From an uncultured Oribacterium sp. (lineage in GTDB: Bacteria > Bacillota > Clostridia > Lachnospirales > Lachnospiraceae), in NCBI GenBank assembly GCA_946413525.1, contig CAMKKZ010000007.1:62001-126000 (forward strand): 64,000 nucleotides of DNA, read 5' to 3'. Each line of letters begins with the position of its first letter. The first letter of the stretch is position 1. Of the stretch, positions 19,649-30,382 are shown piece after piece. The notes beneath the pieces are model-generated. The model did not search any database. It worked only from the letters and a program-made list of their open reading frames with translations, and was not told the origin of the DNA. A program made the position numbers and the translations under genes.

Positions 19649-20936
19649 GCGTTATGAGTGGCTTTCTGCGAAGAATTGCCTGACGTTCCGGCCCATTGGA
19701 AACCATGGTAATGGGGGTTTGGATGCTTTCCTCGATAAAGTCTATATATTTTTTGCAGTTTTCCGGCAAATCTTCATAGTTCTTTATGCCGCGGATGTCA
19801 CATTTCCACCCCGGCAACGTCGTAAAAACAGGTCTGGCTTTGGAAAGAAGATGTGTGACAGGGAAATCCGTTGTCACCTTTCCGTCAATATCATAAGCCG
19901 TACAGATTTTGATTTCAGGAAGGTATCCAAGCACATCCAATACCGTCAGTACGGCTTCCGTTGCGCCCTGCATTACGCAGCCATACTTTGAAGCCACGGC
20001 ATCATACCATCCGACCCGCCTAGGTCTTCCCGTTGTGGCCCCGTATTCCCCCTTGTCCCCGCCCCTGCGTCTCAGCTCTTCTGCCTCTTCTCCGAAAAGT
20101 TCCGAAACAAAATCACCTGCTCCAACAGCGGATGAATAGGCCTTTGTCACCGCGATAATATCCTTGATCTCATACGGCGGTATGCCTGCCCCGACAGCCC
20201 CATAAGCCGCCAGGGTAGAACTGGATGTGACCATTGGGTAAATGCCATGATCGGGATCCTTCAATGTTCCAAGCTGTCCCTCCAGCAGGATCGTCTTTCC
20301 CTGCTTCAGCGCGTCCCTCAAAAACGCGCTTGTATCCGCAAGATACGGCCTGATCATCTCCCTCTGCCTTCGCATTTCATTGAGAAGAGCTTCAAATGAC
20401 AGCGCCGGCTTATGATAGAGGAAGCCAAGCATGACATTTTTAATCTCCACAACCTTTCGGAGCCGGCTTTCCAGGACTTCATCGGAAAAAAGCTCATTGA
20501 CTTGCAGCCCAATCTTCAGGAATTTGTCGGAAAAGAACGGGGCGATTCCGGATTTGGTAGAGCCGTAGCTTTGACCGGCAAGGCGTTCCTCCTCATAGCT
20601 GTCAAAAGCAGCATGATACGGCATCATCACCTGGGCTCTATCGGAAACAAGAATCCGTGGTTCGGGGACGCCATTTTTTCTCAGGGAGTCGAGTTCATTT
20701 ATGAATTTCGGTATGTCAAGCGCGATGCCATTTCCAAGAACCGATGTGACATGATCATAAAAAACGCCGCTGGGCAAAAGGTGAAGCGAAAAACGTCCGA
20801 AATCGTTAATGATCGTATGGCCTGCGTTTGCCCCTCCCTGAAAGCGCACAACCACGTCGGAATCTCCCGCCAATAAATCCGTTATCTTCCCTTTTCCTTC
20901 ATCTCCCCAGTTTGCACCTACAATTGCACGAACCAT
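19635..20936 (-). CDS. purA: Adenylosuccinate synthetase
   Basis: MVRAIVGANWGDEGKGKITDLLAGDSDVVVRFQGGANAGHT. Confidence 0.96.
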   Translation of the reverse strand: MVRAIVGANWGDEGKGKITDLLAGDSDVVVRFQGGANAGHTIINDFGRFSLHLLPSGVFYDHVTSVLGNGIALDIPKFINELDSLRKNGVPEPRILVSDRAQVMMPYHAAFDSYEEERLAGQSYGSTKSGIAPFFSDKFLKIGLQVNELFSDEVLESRLRKVVEIKNVMLGFLYHKPALSFEALLNEMRRQREMIRPYLADTSAFLRDALKQGKTILLEGQLGTLKDPDHGIYPMVTSSSTLAAYGAVGAGIPPYEIKDIIAVTKAYSSAVGAGDFVSELFGEEAEELRRRGGDKGEYGATTGRPRRVGWYDAVASKYGCVMQGATEAVLTVLDVLGYLPEIKICTAYDIDGKVTTDFPVTHLLSKARPVFTTLPGWKCDIRGIKNYEDLPENCKKYIDFIEESIQTPITMVSNGPERQAILRRKPLITRSLS

Positions 20937-20978
20937 TTTCCCTCCCACAGGCATTCAGCATCCTCTGAATAGTTGCCC

Positions 20979-21212
20979 TTATTTAAAAAGCCTGGTAATC
21001 CAAAACATGACATAAACCACAACAGGAACAACAATCAAACAAAACAAGATGGCCAGAAGATACTCCGGCTTCCCTCCCGTAAAAGCAAAGAACAGAAGAA
21101 GCAGCAGCAGGAAGAAAATGACGACAAGGGCAATGCAGGCCAATCCGCGCCGGAGAATACTGCCTCGCCGGCTTCTTTCCCTTTGTTCATTTCCTTCTGT
21201 CAAGGGATTCAT
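20979..21212 (-). CDS. Small two-TM membrane protein, hypothetical
   Basis: 77 aa with two hydrophobic segments, between purB and purA on the same strand. Confidence 0.55.
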   Translation of the reverse strand: MNPLTEGNEQRERSRRGSILRRGLACIALVVIFFLLLLLLFFAFTGGKPEYLLAILFCLIVVPVVVYVMFWITRLFK

Positions 21213-21325
21213 CTCGCCCTCCTGCCAAAGAGCTATCGTAAATGAATAGTAACAATGAATTAAGTGTCTGCCGGCGTGAAACCATGCATGGCACCCCCTT
21301 GGACCCCGGATGATTCACACAGAGT

Positions 21326-22762
21326 TCACACAGAGATTTCAGCTTCCCGCCTGGCAACATCCCGGTTTTGGGAAAGGAGCGGCCGGATATGCTCTTCCAG
21401 AAATTCATCGACCTGCTCAGGGGCGCGACCAACAAAATTCTCCGGCTGCATCCTGCTTTCCAGTTCCTCGATTCCCATATGGAAATCCGGATCCCCGGCT
21501 ATCATGGAAAGAAGGCCGTTCTTCTCCCCCCTCTCCTTGATGCCCTTTCCCGCCTCCATGGAATAATTGCGTATTTTTTCATGAAGAAGCTGCCTGTCCC
21601 CGCCCGCCTTGACGGAATCCATCAAAATATTTTCCGTAGCCATAAAGGGAAGTTCTTCCATGAGATGCTTGCGAATCATGCTTGGATATACCACCAGGCC
21701 GGAGGCCACGTTGAGATATAATTCCAGTATGCCGTCAGCGGCAAGGAAGCCCTCTGAAATAGAGAGGCGGCGGTTGGCCGAATCATCCAGCGTCCGCTCG
21801 AACCACTGGGTTGAAGCCACCTGCATCGGGTTAAGTAGATTGCTGATCAAAAAATCGCTGAGGGAGGCCATCCTCTCAGAACGCATGGGATTCCGTTTGT
21901 AGGCCATGGCACTGGAACCAATCTGGTGCTTCTCAAAAGGCTCTTCCACTTCCTTGAGATGCTGCAGGAGCCGCAGATCATTGGAAAACTTATGGGCAGA
22001 CTGGGCAATCGCGGAAAGCACGGACAGGACACGGAAATCAACCTTCCGTGAATAGGTCTGGCCCGATACGGGATAAGTGCCTGGAAAACCCATCTTTTTC
22101 GCGATCAGCCTGTCCAGTTCCCTGCATTTCTCATGATCACCGGAGAAAAGCTCGAGGAACGAAGCCTGCGTCCCCGTTGTTCCCTTGGAGCCGAGAAGAA
22201 GCAGGGAGGAGCTGGCATAGTCAAGGTCAGACAAATCCATCACGAGATCCTGAATCCAGAGGCAGGCCCTCTTCCCAACCGTTGTGGGCTGCGCGGGCTG
22301 GAAATGGGTGAACGCCAGCGTTGGGAGCGATTTGTATTTTTCCGCGAAAACGGAAAGCTCCCTGATGATGTTCAATAATTTTTCCCGAAGGAGGGAAAGC
22401 CCTTCTTTCAGGATGATCAGATCCGTATTATCACCCACATAGCAGGATGTAGCCCCCAGGTGGATGATTCCCTTTGCTTTTGGGCACTGCAGGCCATAGG
22501 CATAGACATGACTCATCACATCATGCCTCACCTCCTTCTCCCTCCGCTCAGCATCAGCATAGTTGATATCATCCTGGTGGGCGCGCAGCTCCTCTATTTG
22601 TTCCCTTGAGATTGGAAGGCCCAGCTCATTCTCAGCCTCGGCAAGGGCCACCCACAGCCTCCGCCAGGTACGGAACTTATGATTCTGTGAGAAGAGCCTC
22701 TGCATTTCTTTGCTTGCATAACGGCCTGACAGGGGACTTGAATATGAATCGTATTCTGACAT
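21326..22762 (-). CDS. purB: Adenylosuccinate lyase
   Basis: SSAMAYKRNPMRSER fumarase/ASL signature; SPLSGRYASKEMQ. Confidence 0.96.
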   Translation of the reverse strand: MSEYDSYSSPLSGRYASKEMQRLFSQNHKFRTWRRLWVALAEAENELGLPISREQIEELRAHQDDINYADAERREKEVRHDVMSHVYAYGLQCPKAKGIIHLGATSCYVGDNTDLIILKEGLSLLREKLLNIIRELSVFAEKYKSLPTLAFTHFQPAQPTTVGKRACLWIQDLVMDLSDLDYASSSLLLLGSKGTTGTQASFLELFSGDHEKCRELDRLIAKKMGFPGTYPVSGQTYSRKVDFRVLSVLSAIAQSAHKFSNDLRLLQHLKEVEEPFEKHQIGSSAMAYKRNPMRSERMASLSDFLISNLLNPMQVASTQWFERTLDDSANRRLSISEGFLAADGILELYLNVASGLVVYPSMIRKHLMEELPFMATENILMDSVKAGGDRQLLHEKIRNYSMEAGKGIKERGEKNGLLSMIAGDPDFHMGIEELESRMQPENFVGRAPEQVDEFLEEHIRPLLSQNRDVARREAEISV

Positions 22763-22774
22763 AATAGTTCCCTC

Positions 22775-23539
22775 TCAGCTAATTACATCCTTCATATCAT
22801 AAAGGCCGGGTTCTTTTCCCACGAGGAAATGAGCGGCAGCCAGCGCGCCTTTCGCGAAAATGCGGCGGGAATAAGCGGTATGACTGAATGTGATAACCTC
22901 ATCCTCCCCGGCAAAAATCACCTCGTGCACGCCAGGAAGCGTCCCCCCGCGAATAGAGCTGATGCCAATCTCGCCATGGGGACGGGCCGTCCGCCGCCCG
23001 GACCGGTCAAATACGACATCCATCCCCTCCTTGAGGGCATTTTCAACCGCGTCCTTAAGGGACAGGGCCGTTCCCGAAGGGGCGTCCTTCTTACGCCTGT
23101 GATGCTCTTCCAGAATCTCGATATCAAAGCCCTGGGAATAAAGCTTCTCTGCCACGGCACCCATAAGTTCTATAAGGAGATTTATGCCAATGGACATGTT
23201 CGCGCTGCGCAGAATTGGAATCCTTTTCGACACTTCCTCCACCCTGCGAAGCTGCCGCTCTGACAAGCCGGTAGTGCAAAGCACCAATGGCTTCCCTTTT
23301 TCTTCCGCGTAATTCAAAAGCCCGTCTACAGCCTCGGCCACTGAAAAATCTATGATCACGTCAAAATCTTCCGTAATGCCTGAAAATTTCTGATAAACCG
23401 GAAAGAGGAGGGACGGGTCGGGAGAACACTCTTCTTTTTCGACGCCGCAGGCAATCATGATGTCGGGATCGCTCTCCGCGCAGGAAACCACGTTCCCTCC
23501 CATCACGCCCATAGCTCCATGTAGCATTAGTTTCAGCAT
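22775..23539 (-). CDS. dapB: 4-hydroxy-tetrahydrodipicolinate reductase
   Basis: LHGAMGVMGG...EEHHRRKKDAPSGTAL signature. Confidence 0.96.
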   Translation of the reverse strand: MLKLMLHGAMGVMGGNVVSCAESDPDIMIACGVEKEECSPDPSLLFPVYQKFSGITEDFDVIIDFSVAEAVDGLLNYAEEKGKPLVLCTTGLSERQLRRVEEVSKRIPILRSANMSIGINLLIELMGAVAEKLYSQGFDIEILEEHHRRKKDAPSGTALSLKDAVENALKEGMDVVFDRSGRRTARPHGEIGISSIRGGTLPGVHEVIFAGEDEVITFSHTAYSRRIFAKGALAAAHFLVGKEPGLYDMKDVIS

Positions 23540-23554
23540 GGCAATTTCCTCCTG

Positions 23555-24439
23555 TCAAAGAAGCCCATATTTCTTCATTTCGGAAAGAAGCGTTTTTTTG
23601 TTCTTTTCTTCCATTTCTGTCAAAGGAAGGCGAAGGGGACCCACATCCTTCCCAAGCAGGTTCATGGCCGTCTTTACCGGGATCGGGTTCACCTCTGAAA
23701 ACAGTGCCTTGACAAGGTTGAAAGCCCTGAGCTGTCCCTCCCTTGATTTATCGATATTTCCGGCAAACCAATCAGCGCAGATGTCATGGGTCTGCCTGGG
23801 AGCAATGTTGGACAGGACGGAGATTACCCCTCGCCCGCCAAGAGAAAGAATCGGCACGATCTCATCATCGTCCCCGGAATACAGGCAAAAATCCTTATCC
23901 ACCAATGTCATCAGCTTCGCCGTCATGGTGATGCTGCCGGTGGAATCCTTCATTCCAACGATGTTTGAAACATTCTTATAAAGCTCCGCCATGGTTTCGG
24001 GCTGTATTGTCACGCCTGTACGGGACGGGATGTTATAAAGGATGCATGGAATCCCGACGCTTTCGGCAATACAGGTATAATGACGGATCAGCCCGCCCTG
24101 CGTCGCCTTATTATAATATGGCGTCACCAGCAAAAGCCCGTCCGCGCCTGCTTCCTCCGCGCCCTTCGACAATTCGATTGCGGTCTTCGTGCTGTTGGAT
24201 CCGGTCCCCGCGATGACCGGGATGCGTCCGTTCACGGCCTTGACCGTCCGGCGTATGACCTCCAGATGCTCCTCCTCGCTCAGGGTGGAAGCCTCGCCGG
24301 TCGTGCCGCAGGAAATGATGGCATCCGTCCCCGATGTCACCTGCTCCTCCACCAGCTCCTCCAGCTTGTCAAAATTCACTGAAAAGTCCGCGTTCATTGG
24401 GGTAATCAGCGCTACCCCGGCGCCTCTGAAAATCTCCAT
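23555..24439 (-). CDS. dapA: 4-hydroxy-tetrahydrodipicolinate synthase
   Basis: GAGVALITPMNADFSVNFDKL...CGTTGEASTLSEEEH...YNIPSRTGV. Confidence 0.96.
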   Translation of the reverse strand: MEIFRGAGVALITPMNADFSVNFDKLEELVEEQVTSGTDAIISCGTTGEASTLSEEEHLEVIRRTVKAVNGRIPVIAGTGSNSTKTAIELSKGAEEAGADGLLLVTPYYNKATQGGLIRHYTCIAESVGIPCILYNIPSRTGVTIQPETMAELYKNVSNIVGMKDSTGSITMTAKLMTLVDKDFCLYSGDDDEIVPILSLGGRGVISVLSNIAPRQTHDICADWFAGNIDKSREGQLRAFNLVKALFSEVNPIPVKTAMNLLGKDVGPLRLPLTEMEEKNKKTLLSEMKKYGLL

Positions 24440-24627
24440 TCAAGTCCTCCCCCTGTTTGGAAAGTTTTTTGTAACTGCTCAGACGGCAGCTCACGCTTAT
24501 GGCAGCATATACCTGAAGACCCCGGAAGGCAGCAAGGCCCGCTCCGGGATATAAAGAATTCGGCGCTGCCCCTGTTTCAATATGCAAGGATTTGGCTCTC
24601 TCTGATTCAGGACGCAACGATTTGGAT

Positions 24628-26466
24628 CTATCCCTGCTTCCTGCTGAATGAAGCCCTCTTTCTGAGAACCGGATCCAATATTTTTTTCCTGATCCGCAGG
24701 CTTTGCGGTGTCACCTCCAAAAGCTCGTCATTATCTATGAAATCTATGCATTGTTCAAGGGACATCTGCTTTTTGGGCGTAAGCTTCAAAGCCTCATCCG
24801 AGCTGGATGTACGGGTATTTGTGAGATGCTTCGTCTTGCAGACGTTCAATTCTATATCTTCTGATTTGGGGCTTTCCCCGATGACCATGCCGCCATACAC
24901 CTTTTCTCCGGGGCCAATGAAAAGCGCCCCCCTGGCCTGGGCCTGGAATAATCCGTATGTAACGGCCTCGCCCTGTTCAAAAGCAATGAGGGAACCCTGA
25001 CGGCGGTAATTCAGCTCCCCCTTGTAGGCGCCGTAGCCGTCGAATTCCGTATTCAAAATGCCATTTCCCTTCGTATCCGTCAGGAACTCACCCCTGTATC
25101 CAATGAGGCCCCTGGACGGGATTTCGAATTCCAGACGGGTATATCCTGTCTCCAGAGGGCTCATCCCGTTCAGCACGCCCTTCCTCTGCGTCAGCTTTTG
25201 GATGACGATTCCGGTGCAGTCATCCGGGACGTCGATATAGGCAATTTCCATGGGTTCCAATTTCCTGCCGGCATCGTCAAGCCGGTAAATGACCTCGGCT
25301 TTTGATACGGCGAATTCATAACCCTCTCTCCTCATGGTTTCCACAAGGACAGAAAGATGCAGCTCCCCCCTGCCGGATACCTTGAAGCAGTCGGCCGAAT
25401 CCGTATCCTCCACCCTCAAAGAGACATCGGTATTCAGTTCCCTGTACAAGCGGTCCCGGATGTGCCGGCTGGTCACGTATTTTCCTTCCGTTCCCGCAAG
25501 CGGAGAATCATTCACCATGAAGTCCATGGAAATGGTGGGATCGGAAATCTTCTGGAAAGGAATAGGGACCGGGTCCTGCCCGGTGCAGATCGTGTCCCCG
25601 ACGTGCAGCTCTTCTATGCCGGATACCGCCACAATGGAACCAAAATCCGCTGATTCCACATCCAGACGCTTTAAGCCATCAAACTCATAAAGCTTTGTAA
25701 TGCGCACGTGCCTGTGCAGATCCTTATCATGCTGGTTCACCACAACGGCTTCCTGGTTCTGCCGGATGCATCCGTTCTCCACCTTCCCAATGCCGATTCT
25801 CCCAACATAGTCATTATAATCGATCGTGGATACAAGAAGCTGCAGGGGGGCGTCCGGATCCCCGGTGGGGGCGGGTATAAATTTGAGGATTTCCTCAAAA
25901 AGAGGCTTCATGTCTTCATCAGGGTCGGAAAGCTCCCTTTTGGCGAATCCCGCCTTGGCGGAAGCGTAAAGGAAAGGGCAGTCCAACTGGGCGTCGGAGG
26001 CATTCAGATCCATCATGAGCTCCAGCACCTCGTCCACCACCTCAGAAGGCCTTGCCTGGGGCTTGTCAATTTTGTTGATTACCACAAGGACAGGAAGCCT
26101 TAAATCCAATGCCTTTTGAAGCACGAAACGGGTTTGCGGCATGGGCCCCTCAAAGGCATCCACCAAAAGGATGGCTCCATTTACCATCTTCAGGATTCTC
26201 TCCACTTCGCCGCCAAAATCCGCATGGCCCGGCGTGTCAACGATATTGATCTTGCAGCCCTGATAGCTTACGGCTGTATTCTTGGAGAGGATCGTGATCC
26301 CCCTCTCCCGCTCAATCGGGTTGGAATCCATGACACGGCGCACGACCGCCTGGTTTTCCCGGAAAGCCCCGGATTGTTTCAAAAGCTCATCCACCAGAGT
26401 CGTTTTGCCATGATCCACATGGGCAATAATTGCAATATTGCGGATATCCTCTCTCTTTTCCACCAT
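24628..26466 (-). CDS. typA: Ribosome-associated GTPase TypA/BipA
   Basis: [33 protein letters not shown]... Confidence 0.96.
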   Translation of the reverse strand: MVEKREDIRNIAIIAHVDHGKTTLVDELLKQSGAFRENQAVVRRVMDSNPIERERGITILSKNTAVSYQGCKINIVDTPGHADFGGEVERILKMVNGAILLVDAFEGPMPQTRFVLQKALDLRLPVLVVINKIDKPQARPSEVVDEVLELMMDLNASDAQLDCPFLYASAKAGFAKRELSDPDEDMKPLFEEILKFIPAPTGDPDAPLQLLVSTIDYNDYVGRIGIGKVENGCIRQNQEAVVVNQHDKDLHRHVRITKLYEFDGLKRLDVESADFGSIVAVSGIEELHVGDTICTGQDPVPIPFQKISDPTISMDFMVNDSPLAGTEGKYVTSRHIRDRLYRELNTDVSLRVEDTDSADCFKVSGRGELHLSVLVETMRREGYEFAVSKAEVIYRLDDAGRKLEPMEIAYIDVPDDCTGIVIQKLTQRKGVLNGMSPLETGYTRLEFEIPSRGLIGYRGEFLTDTKGNGILNTEFDGYGAYKGELNYRRQGSLIAFEQGEAVTYGLFQAQARGALFIGPGEKVYGGMVIGESPKSEDIELNVCKTKHLTNTRTSSSDEALKLTPKKQMSLEQCIDFIDNDELLEVTPQSLRIRKKILDPVLRKRASFSRKQG

Positions 26467-26587
26467 AATTTTTCTCCAGATAATGCAGAGGGAACCTATA
26501 TGGGCGGAAATCCGGCGGAAAGGACTATCTGTCATGACATAGCCTCCCTGCCCACCCTCATTCTCGTGAAAAAGGCCGCCCATAAAG

Positions 26588-27217
26588 CTAAACCGTATTA
26601 GTATACCACTCTGCCTCCTCTATTGCAAGTTCCGTGCAGCCTTTGACGAGTTCCGTGAAATCTTTCCGGAAGGATGGCAGGATATCGCCCGGAACCAGCC
26701 ACGTAAGGCTCGCTTTCAGGGAGTATTCCCCCTCTTCTTCCTTCAACGAATATTTCTCCGCAAGCCGTTTAAGCTTTCCCACAAGGCTGTAATCCACTTC
26801 CGCGGAGGCCCTGAATCCATCCACCCTGCGGAGCAATACGGCATGATTCAGCGCGTCCTTTGCCGCGTTTGTATAGGACCTGACCAGTCCGCCCGTTCCC
26901 AGCAAAGTCCCTCCAAAATACCTTGTAACTACAAGAAGCGCGTCATGGATACCTTCCCCCTGCAGCACAGAGAGGATGGGCGTCCCGGCTGTCCTTGAGG
27001 GTTCGCCATCATCTGACTGCTTCACCGTTTCGTAATTTTTCCCAAGCACATAGGCGTAGCAATGATGCCTTGCGTCATAATACTTTTTTCGTACTCCGGC
27101 CAGGGCCTCCTCTGCTTCCGCCTGAGTCCGGACGGGAAAGATTTCCCCGATAAAGCGGGATTTCTTCTCCTCGTACTCCCCCCTGGCATATGATTCTATA
27201 TAATAACTCATATTCAT
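26588..27217 (-). CDS. YigZ/IMPACT family protein
   Basis: EEKKSRFIGEIFPV...DARHHCYAYVLG...DDGEPSRTAGTPIL...RYFGGTLLGTGGLVRSY. Confidence 0.94.
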   Translation of the reverse strand: MNMSYYIESYARGEYEEKKSRFIGEIFPVRTQAEAEEALAGVRKKYYDARHHCYAYVLGKNYETVKQSDDGEPSRTAGTPILSVLQGEGIHDALLVVTRYFGGTLLGTGGLVRSYTNAAKDALNHAVLLRRVDGFRASAEVDYSLVGKLKRLAEKYSLKEEEGEYSLKASLTWLVPGDILPSFRKDFTELVKGCTELAIEEAEWYTNTV

Positions 27218-29883
27218 CCTGGCATAATGGGACCCTCGCCCATCTGTATGTTTGCTCCCGGTCCTTCCACCACCTCGGCCTGCGCCTCGGTCTGAGGCGG
27301 TTCCTCCTGTACAGCGGGTACCTCCTGAGCTGCCGGCGCCTGGGCTGCCGGCGCTTCCTGGGACGACCGCGATGATGAAGAGGAGGAAGAGGAACCCGAT
27401 TCCCTGCTCCTTGAATAGTATCGGTCGTCCGAATAACCGCCCTTATCATTTTCACGCACCTTGATGGAGCCCCATGATGTATGCACGTCGCAATCCGCTG
27501 TTGGCACGGTACCAGCGGCAAACTTCTCATGGATGACGGCGGAACCCCTGTAGTCCTCGTAACAGCCCCCGATGGGCTGGAATCCGGATTTACGGCATAC
27601 CGCCGCTTCCACAATGCCCTCCGGCTCTTCAAAGCCGATGTCCGGAAGCCCGGCATGCACGCGTTCCATGATATTTCTCCAGATATCTTTATGATAGCTG
27701 GTGCCGCCGTTATATTCATCCGTCCTCGTATCCCGAAGCGACTGGTTCTCATCACAGCCGCCCCAGACACAGCCCAGATAGTACGGGGAGTAGCCCACGA
27801 ACCAAATGTCATTATTGTTTGTCGTCGTGCCTGATTTCCCGGCCAGGCTCATGCCGTCAAAATGGGACCGGGTAGAGGTGGAATTGACAGAAAGGCTGCT
27901 GGCAAAGGCTTTGTTCGGAAGCATGGACTGGGACATGGCGTCCGTCAACAGGTAGGCGGTTGTTTCCTTCATGACCTGTTCCGCGATATCCTTCGTCGTG
28001 TCAACGATCACATTCCCGTTAATGTCCTCAATTTTCGTAAAGAATTTCGCGTGATTCAGCCTTCCCCCGTTGGCAATGGCGGAAAAAGCCTGGGCAAGCT
28101 CCAGGTTTGAAACGCCGTTGGTAAGCCCTCCCAAAGCAAGCGCGCTGTTGACATCGTCATCCACAAGGGATGTGATGCCCAGCGATTCGGCATACGCCCG
28201 CCCGTTCTCCGGCTTGACGGTTTCCATCAGACAGCGCACGGCAACAATGTTAAGGGAATAAATGATGCCATCCCTGATGGTCTGGTAACCCAGGAAGCCG
28301 CTGGAGTACCAGTTCTTGAAGGTTTTTTTGTCCACGGTATATTCGCTGTCATAATATGTTGTGGCCAATGTCGCGCCGTAAAGGTCAATGGCCGGCGCGA
28401 AGGCCGTAAGCACCTTGAAGGTGGAGCCGGGCTGCCGCAGGGAGTTGCTGGCGCGGTTCAGGGTGAGGGACTGCTTCTTCTCCCCTCGCCCTCCGGAAAG
28501 GGCCAGGACCTCGCCCGTATGGGGATCCATGAGGACGAAGGATGCCTGGGGCTGCGGCACTGCGTCATAATTCTCCCCCAGCACCTTGTCCCCTTCCTGA
28601 ATCAGGTTATCCTTATACGCTTCTATATACGTCCAGGCGGAATCCTGCTTCAGGAAGAGCCCGTTAAAGTTCATGCCCCGCACCTCGCGCATATAGCGGA
28701 TCAGATCCTTCTCGGAATAATTGACAATGGACCCGTCCTCATGCTGGATCGTCAGGCGCCATGTCACGGAAAACTTTTCCGTGTCATAGTTTTCAGGATT
28801 GTTCATCTCCTCGTCAACAATGCTTTGAAGGTAAGGATCCTGGGTGGTATGGATCGTCAGCCCTCCTGAATAGAGCATTCTCGTAGCCTCTTCCTTTGAA
28901 ATGGAGAGCCTCACCATCAGCTCGTTCACGACCTGGTGGGTCAGCTCGTCCGTGAACCAGGAATACGGCTTAACTTCTTCAAGCACCAGGGTGTTCGTAT
29001 TCTGTATCCTCTCATACACTGGATCGTTAAGCGCTTCCTGCCTCTGCTCGTGAGTGATATATCCCTGCTCCTCCATGTTTTTCAAGACCTGGGCCCGCCG
29101 TTCCGCGTTCTTCTCCGGGTAACGGATCGGGTTCAGGGCCGAAGGATTTTTTGTGATGGCGGCGATGACCGTACATTCGGAAAGGGTGAGGTCCGAGACA
29201 TTTTTATTAAAATACCGCTTTGCGGCCACCTTTACACCTAATGTGTTGGCCCCCAGGTTGATGGTGTTCAGGTATTCCGTCAAAATGCTTTCCTTCACCA
29301 TCCTCTTGTCCATGCCGGGCTGGTTCTCCAGCTCCAGGGCAAGGTACTGCTCCTGAAACTTCCTGACATAGCGTTCGAATCTCCCTTCATGCAGGCCGCC
29401 ACCAAAGACATTGTTCTTGAGAAGCTGCTGGGTGATGGTAGAGCCTCCGCCGGCAGAGTCATCGTCCGAAACCACGCCCCGTACAGCCCGGAGTATGGAG
29501 CGGACATCGATGCCGTTGTGCAGCCAGAAGCGCTCGTCCTCAATCGCGACAAAGGCATTGACCAAATCCTCGGGCAGCTCCTCGAAGCTTGCCCTCTCCC
29601 GGTTTGACCCCTCCGTCACGAGGGTCACGATATGGTTCCCTTCCCGGTCATATATTTTCGTGGCATAGGCTGTGGGCCCGATATGGATCGTATTGATGTC
29701 AGGAGCCGAATCAAGTATACCCTGGAACATGCCCAGGCCCAGGGCTGAGGACAGAAGGACCGCGCCGATGCAAAGGAAGATCGTCGCGACAGAAAGGAAA
29801 TGGAGGACTCGATGACCCAGCCGGACGCGGATTCCGTCCATTTCATCCAATGTGTTTTCAATATTGTACTGTGTATATTTCAT
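27214..29883 (-). CDS. PBP1A-family penicillin-binding protein (transglycosylase/transpeptidase)
   Basis: AIEDERFWLHNGID, STITQQLLKN, RQPGSTFK, GKSGTTTNNND; Ser-rich C-terminal tail. Confidence 0.95.
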   Translation of the reverse strand: MKYTQYNIENTLDEMDGIRVRLGHRVLHFLSVATIFLCIGAVLLSSALGLGMFQGILDSAPDINTIHIGPTAYATKIYDREGNHIVTLVTEGSNRERASFEELPEDLVNAFVAIEDERFWLHNGIDVRSILRAVRGVVSDDDSAGGGSTITQQLLKNNVFGGGLHEGRFERYVRKFQEQYLALELENQPGMDKRMVKESILTEYLNTINLGANTLGVKVAAKRYFNKNVSDLTLSECTVIAAITKNPSALNPIRYPEKNAERRAQVLKNMEEQGYITHEQRQEALNDPVYERIQNTNTLVLEEVKPYSWFTDELTHQVVNELMVRLSISKEEATRMLYSGGLTIHTTQDPYLQSIVDEEMNNPENYDTEKFSVTWRLTIQHEDGSIVNYSEKDLIRYMREVRGMNFNGLFLKQDSAWTYIEAYKDNLIQEGDKVLGENYDAVPQPQASFVLMDPHTGEVLALSGGRGEKKQSLTLNRASNSLRQPGSTFKVLTAFAPAIDLYGATLATTYYDSEYTVDKKTFKNWYSSGFLGYQTIRDGIIYSLNIVAVRCLMETVKPENGRAYAESLGITSLVDDDVNSALALGGLTNGVSNLELAQAFSAIANGGRLNHAKFFTKIEDINGNVIVDTTKDIAEQVMKETTAYLLTDAMSQSMLPNKAFASSLSVNSTSTRSHFDGMSLAGKSGTTTNNNDIWFVGYSPYYLGCVWGGCDENQSLRDTRTDEYNGGTSYHKDIWRNIMERVHAGLPDIGFEEPEGIVEAAVCRKSGFQPIGGCYEDYRGSAVIHEKFAAGTVPTADCDVHTSWGSIKVRENDKGGYSDDRYYSRSRESGSSSSSSSSRSSQEAPAAQAPAAQEVPAVQEEPPQTEAQAEVVEGPGANIQMGEGPIMPG

Positions 29884-30176
29884 ATTCACATCCTGTTTTT
29901 GCAATAAGCCGTAACTGCTCGTATTATACCGAATCCACGGAAAGCTTGCAAGGCAAGATTCTCCTGATACTTCTTCACGGATCGGATAGTATCAAATCAT
30001 GGTCAAATTAGGTCAAATATTTTTTTATTTCACTCATTTTTTGTGGAAACATTTTTCTTTCCATGCTATACTAATTTCAGGATGTCACACAAAACGTGTA
30101 CGGCAATGGCAGGCATTGTTTGCACCTTACGCCTGTAAATACCTTTAGGCATATTTATTCGGGTTTTCCCGAAGAA

Positions 30177-30332
30177 CTATCCAGCACCCTATTCGCAGCC
30201 GCCTTTGGCGACTGCGAATGTGGGCGTTCAGAGGCGCTTCGCGCCTTGTCCGCCCTCTGGATTTCAGAGAATTCCAAATGAAAAGCAAGCTTCCCATTTG
30301 GAATTCTCTGAAATCCAGAGGGTGCAGAATAG
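30177..30332. repeat. Family B cruciform element, copy B3
   Basis: CTATCCAGCACCCTATTCGCAGCCGCC...GGATTTCAGAGAATTCCAAATGAAAAGCAAGCTTCCCATTTGGAATTCTCTGAAATCC...; immediately upstream of hpf. Confidence 0.85.
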
Positions 30333-30382
30333 CTACAAATGCGGAAAAACCGTCAGATAATGCCTGCAGAAGGGAGCGATCT

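Noticed and set aside
24466-24590. Bacterial SRP (4.5S/ffs) RNA
   Set aside because: CCGGAAGG-N-AGCA is present, but the essential UCAGG half of the Ffh-binding loop is absent and no terminator follows on either strand. Kept only as an unidentified structured segment.
24440-24627. Lysine riboswitch (L-box) or T-box upstream of dapA
   Set aside because: None of the conserved L-box core motifs or the T-box AGGGTGGNACCGCG sequence could be found.
27075-27812. 245-aa minus-strand ORF within the PBP gene
   Set aside because: Out-of-frame shadow ORF of the PBP1A-family CDS; composition biased to Arg/Pro/Ala and no start context.
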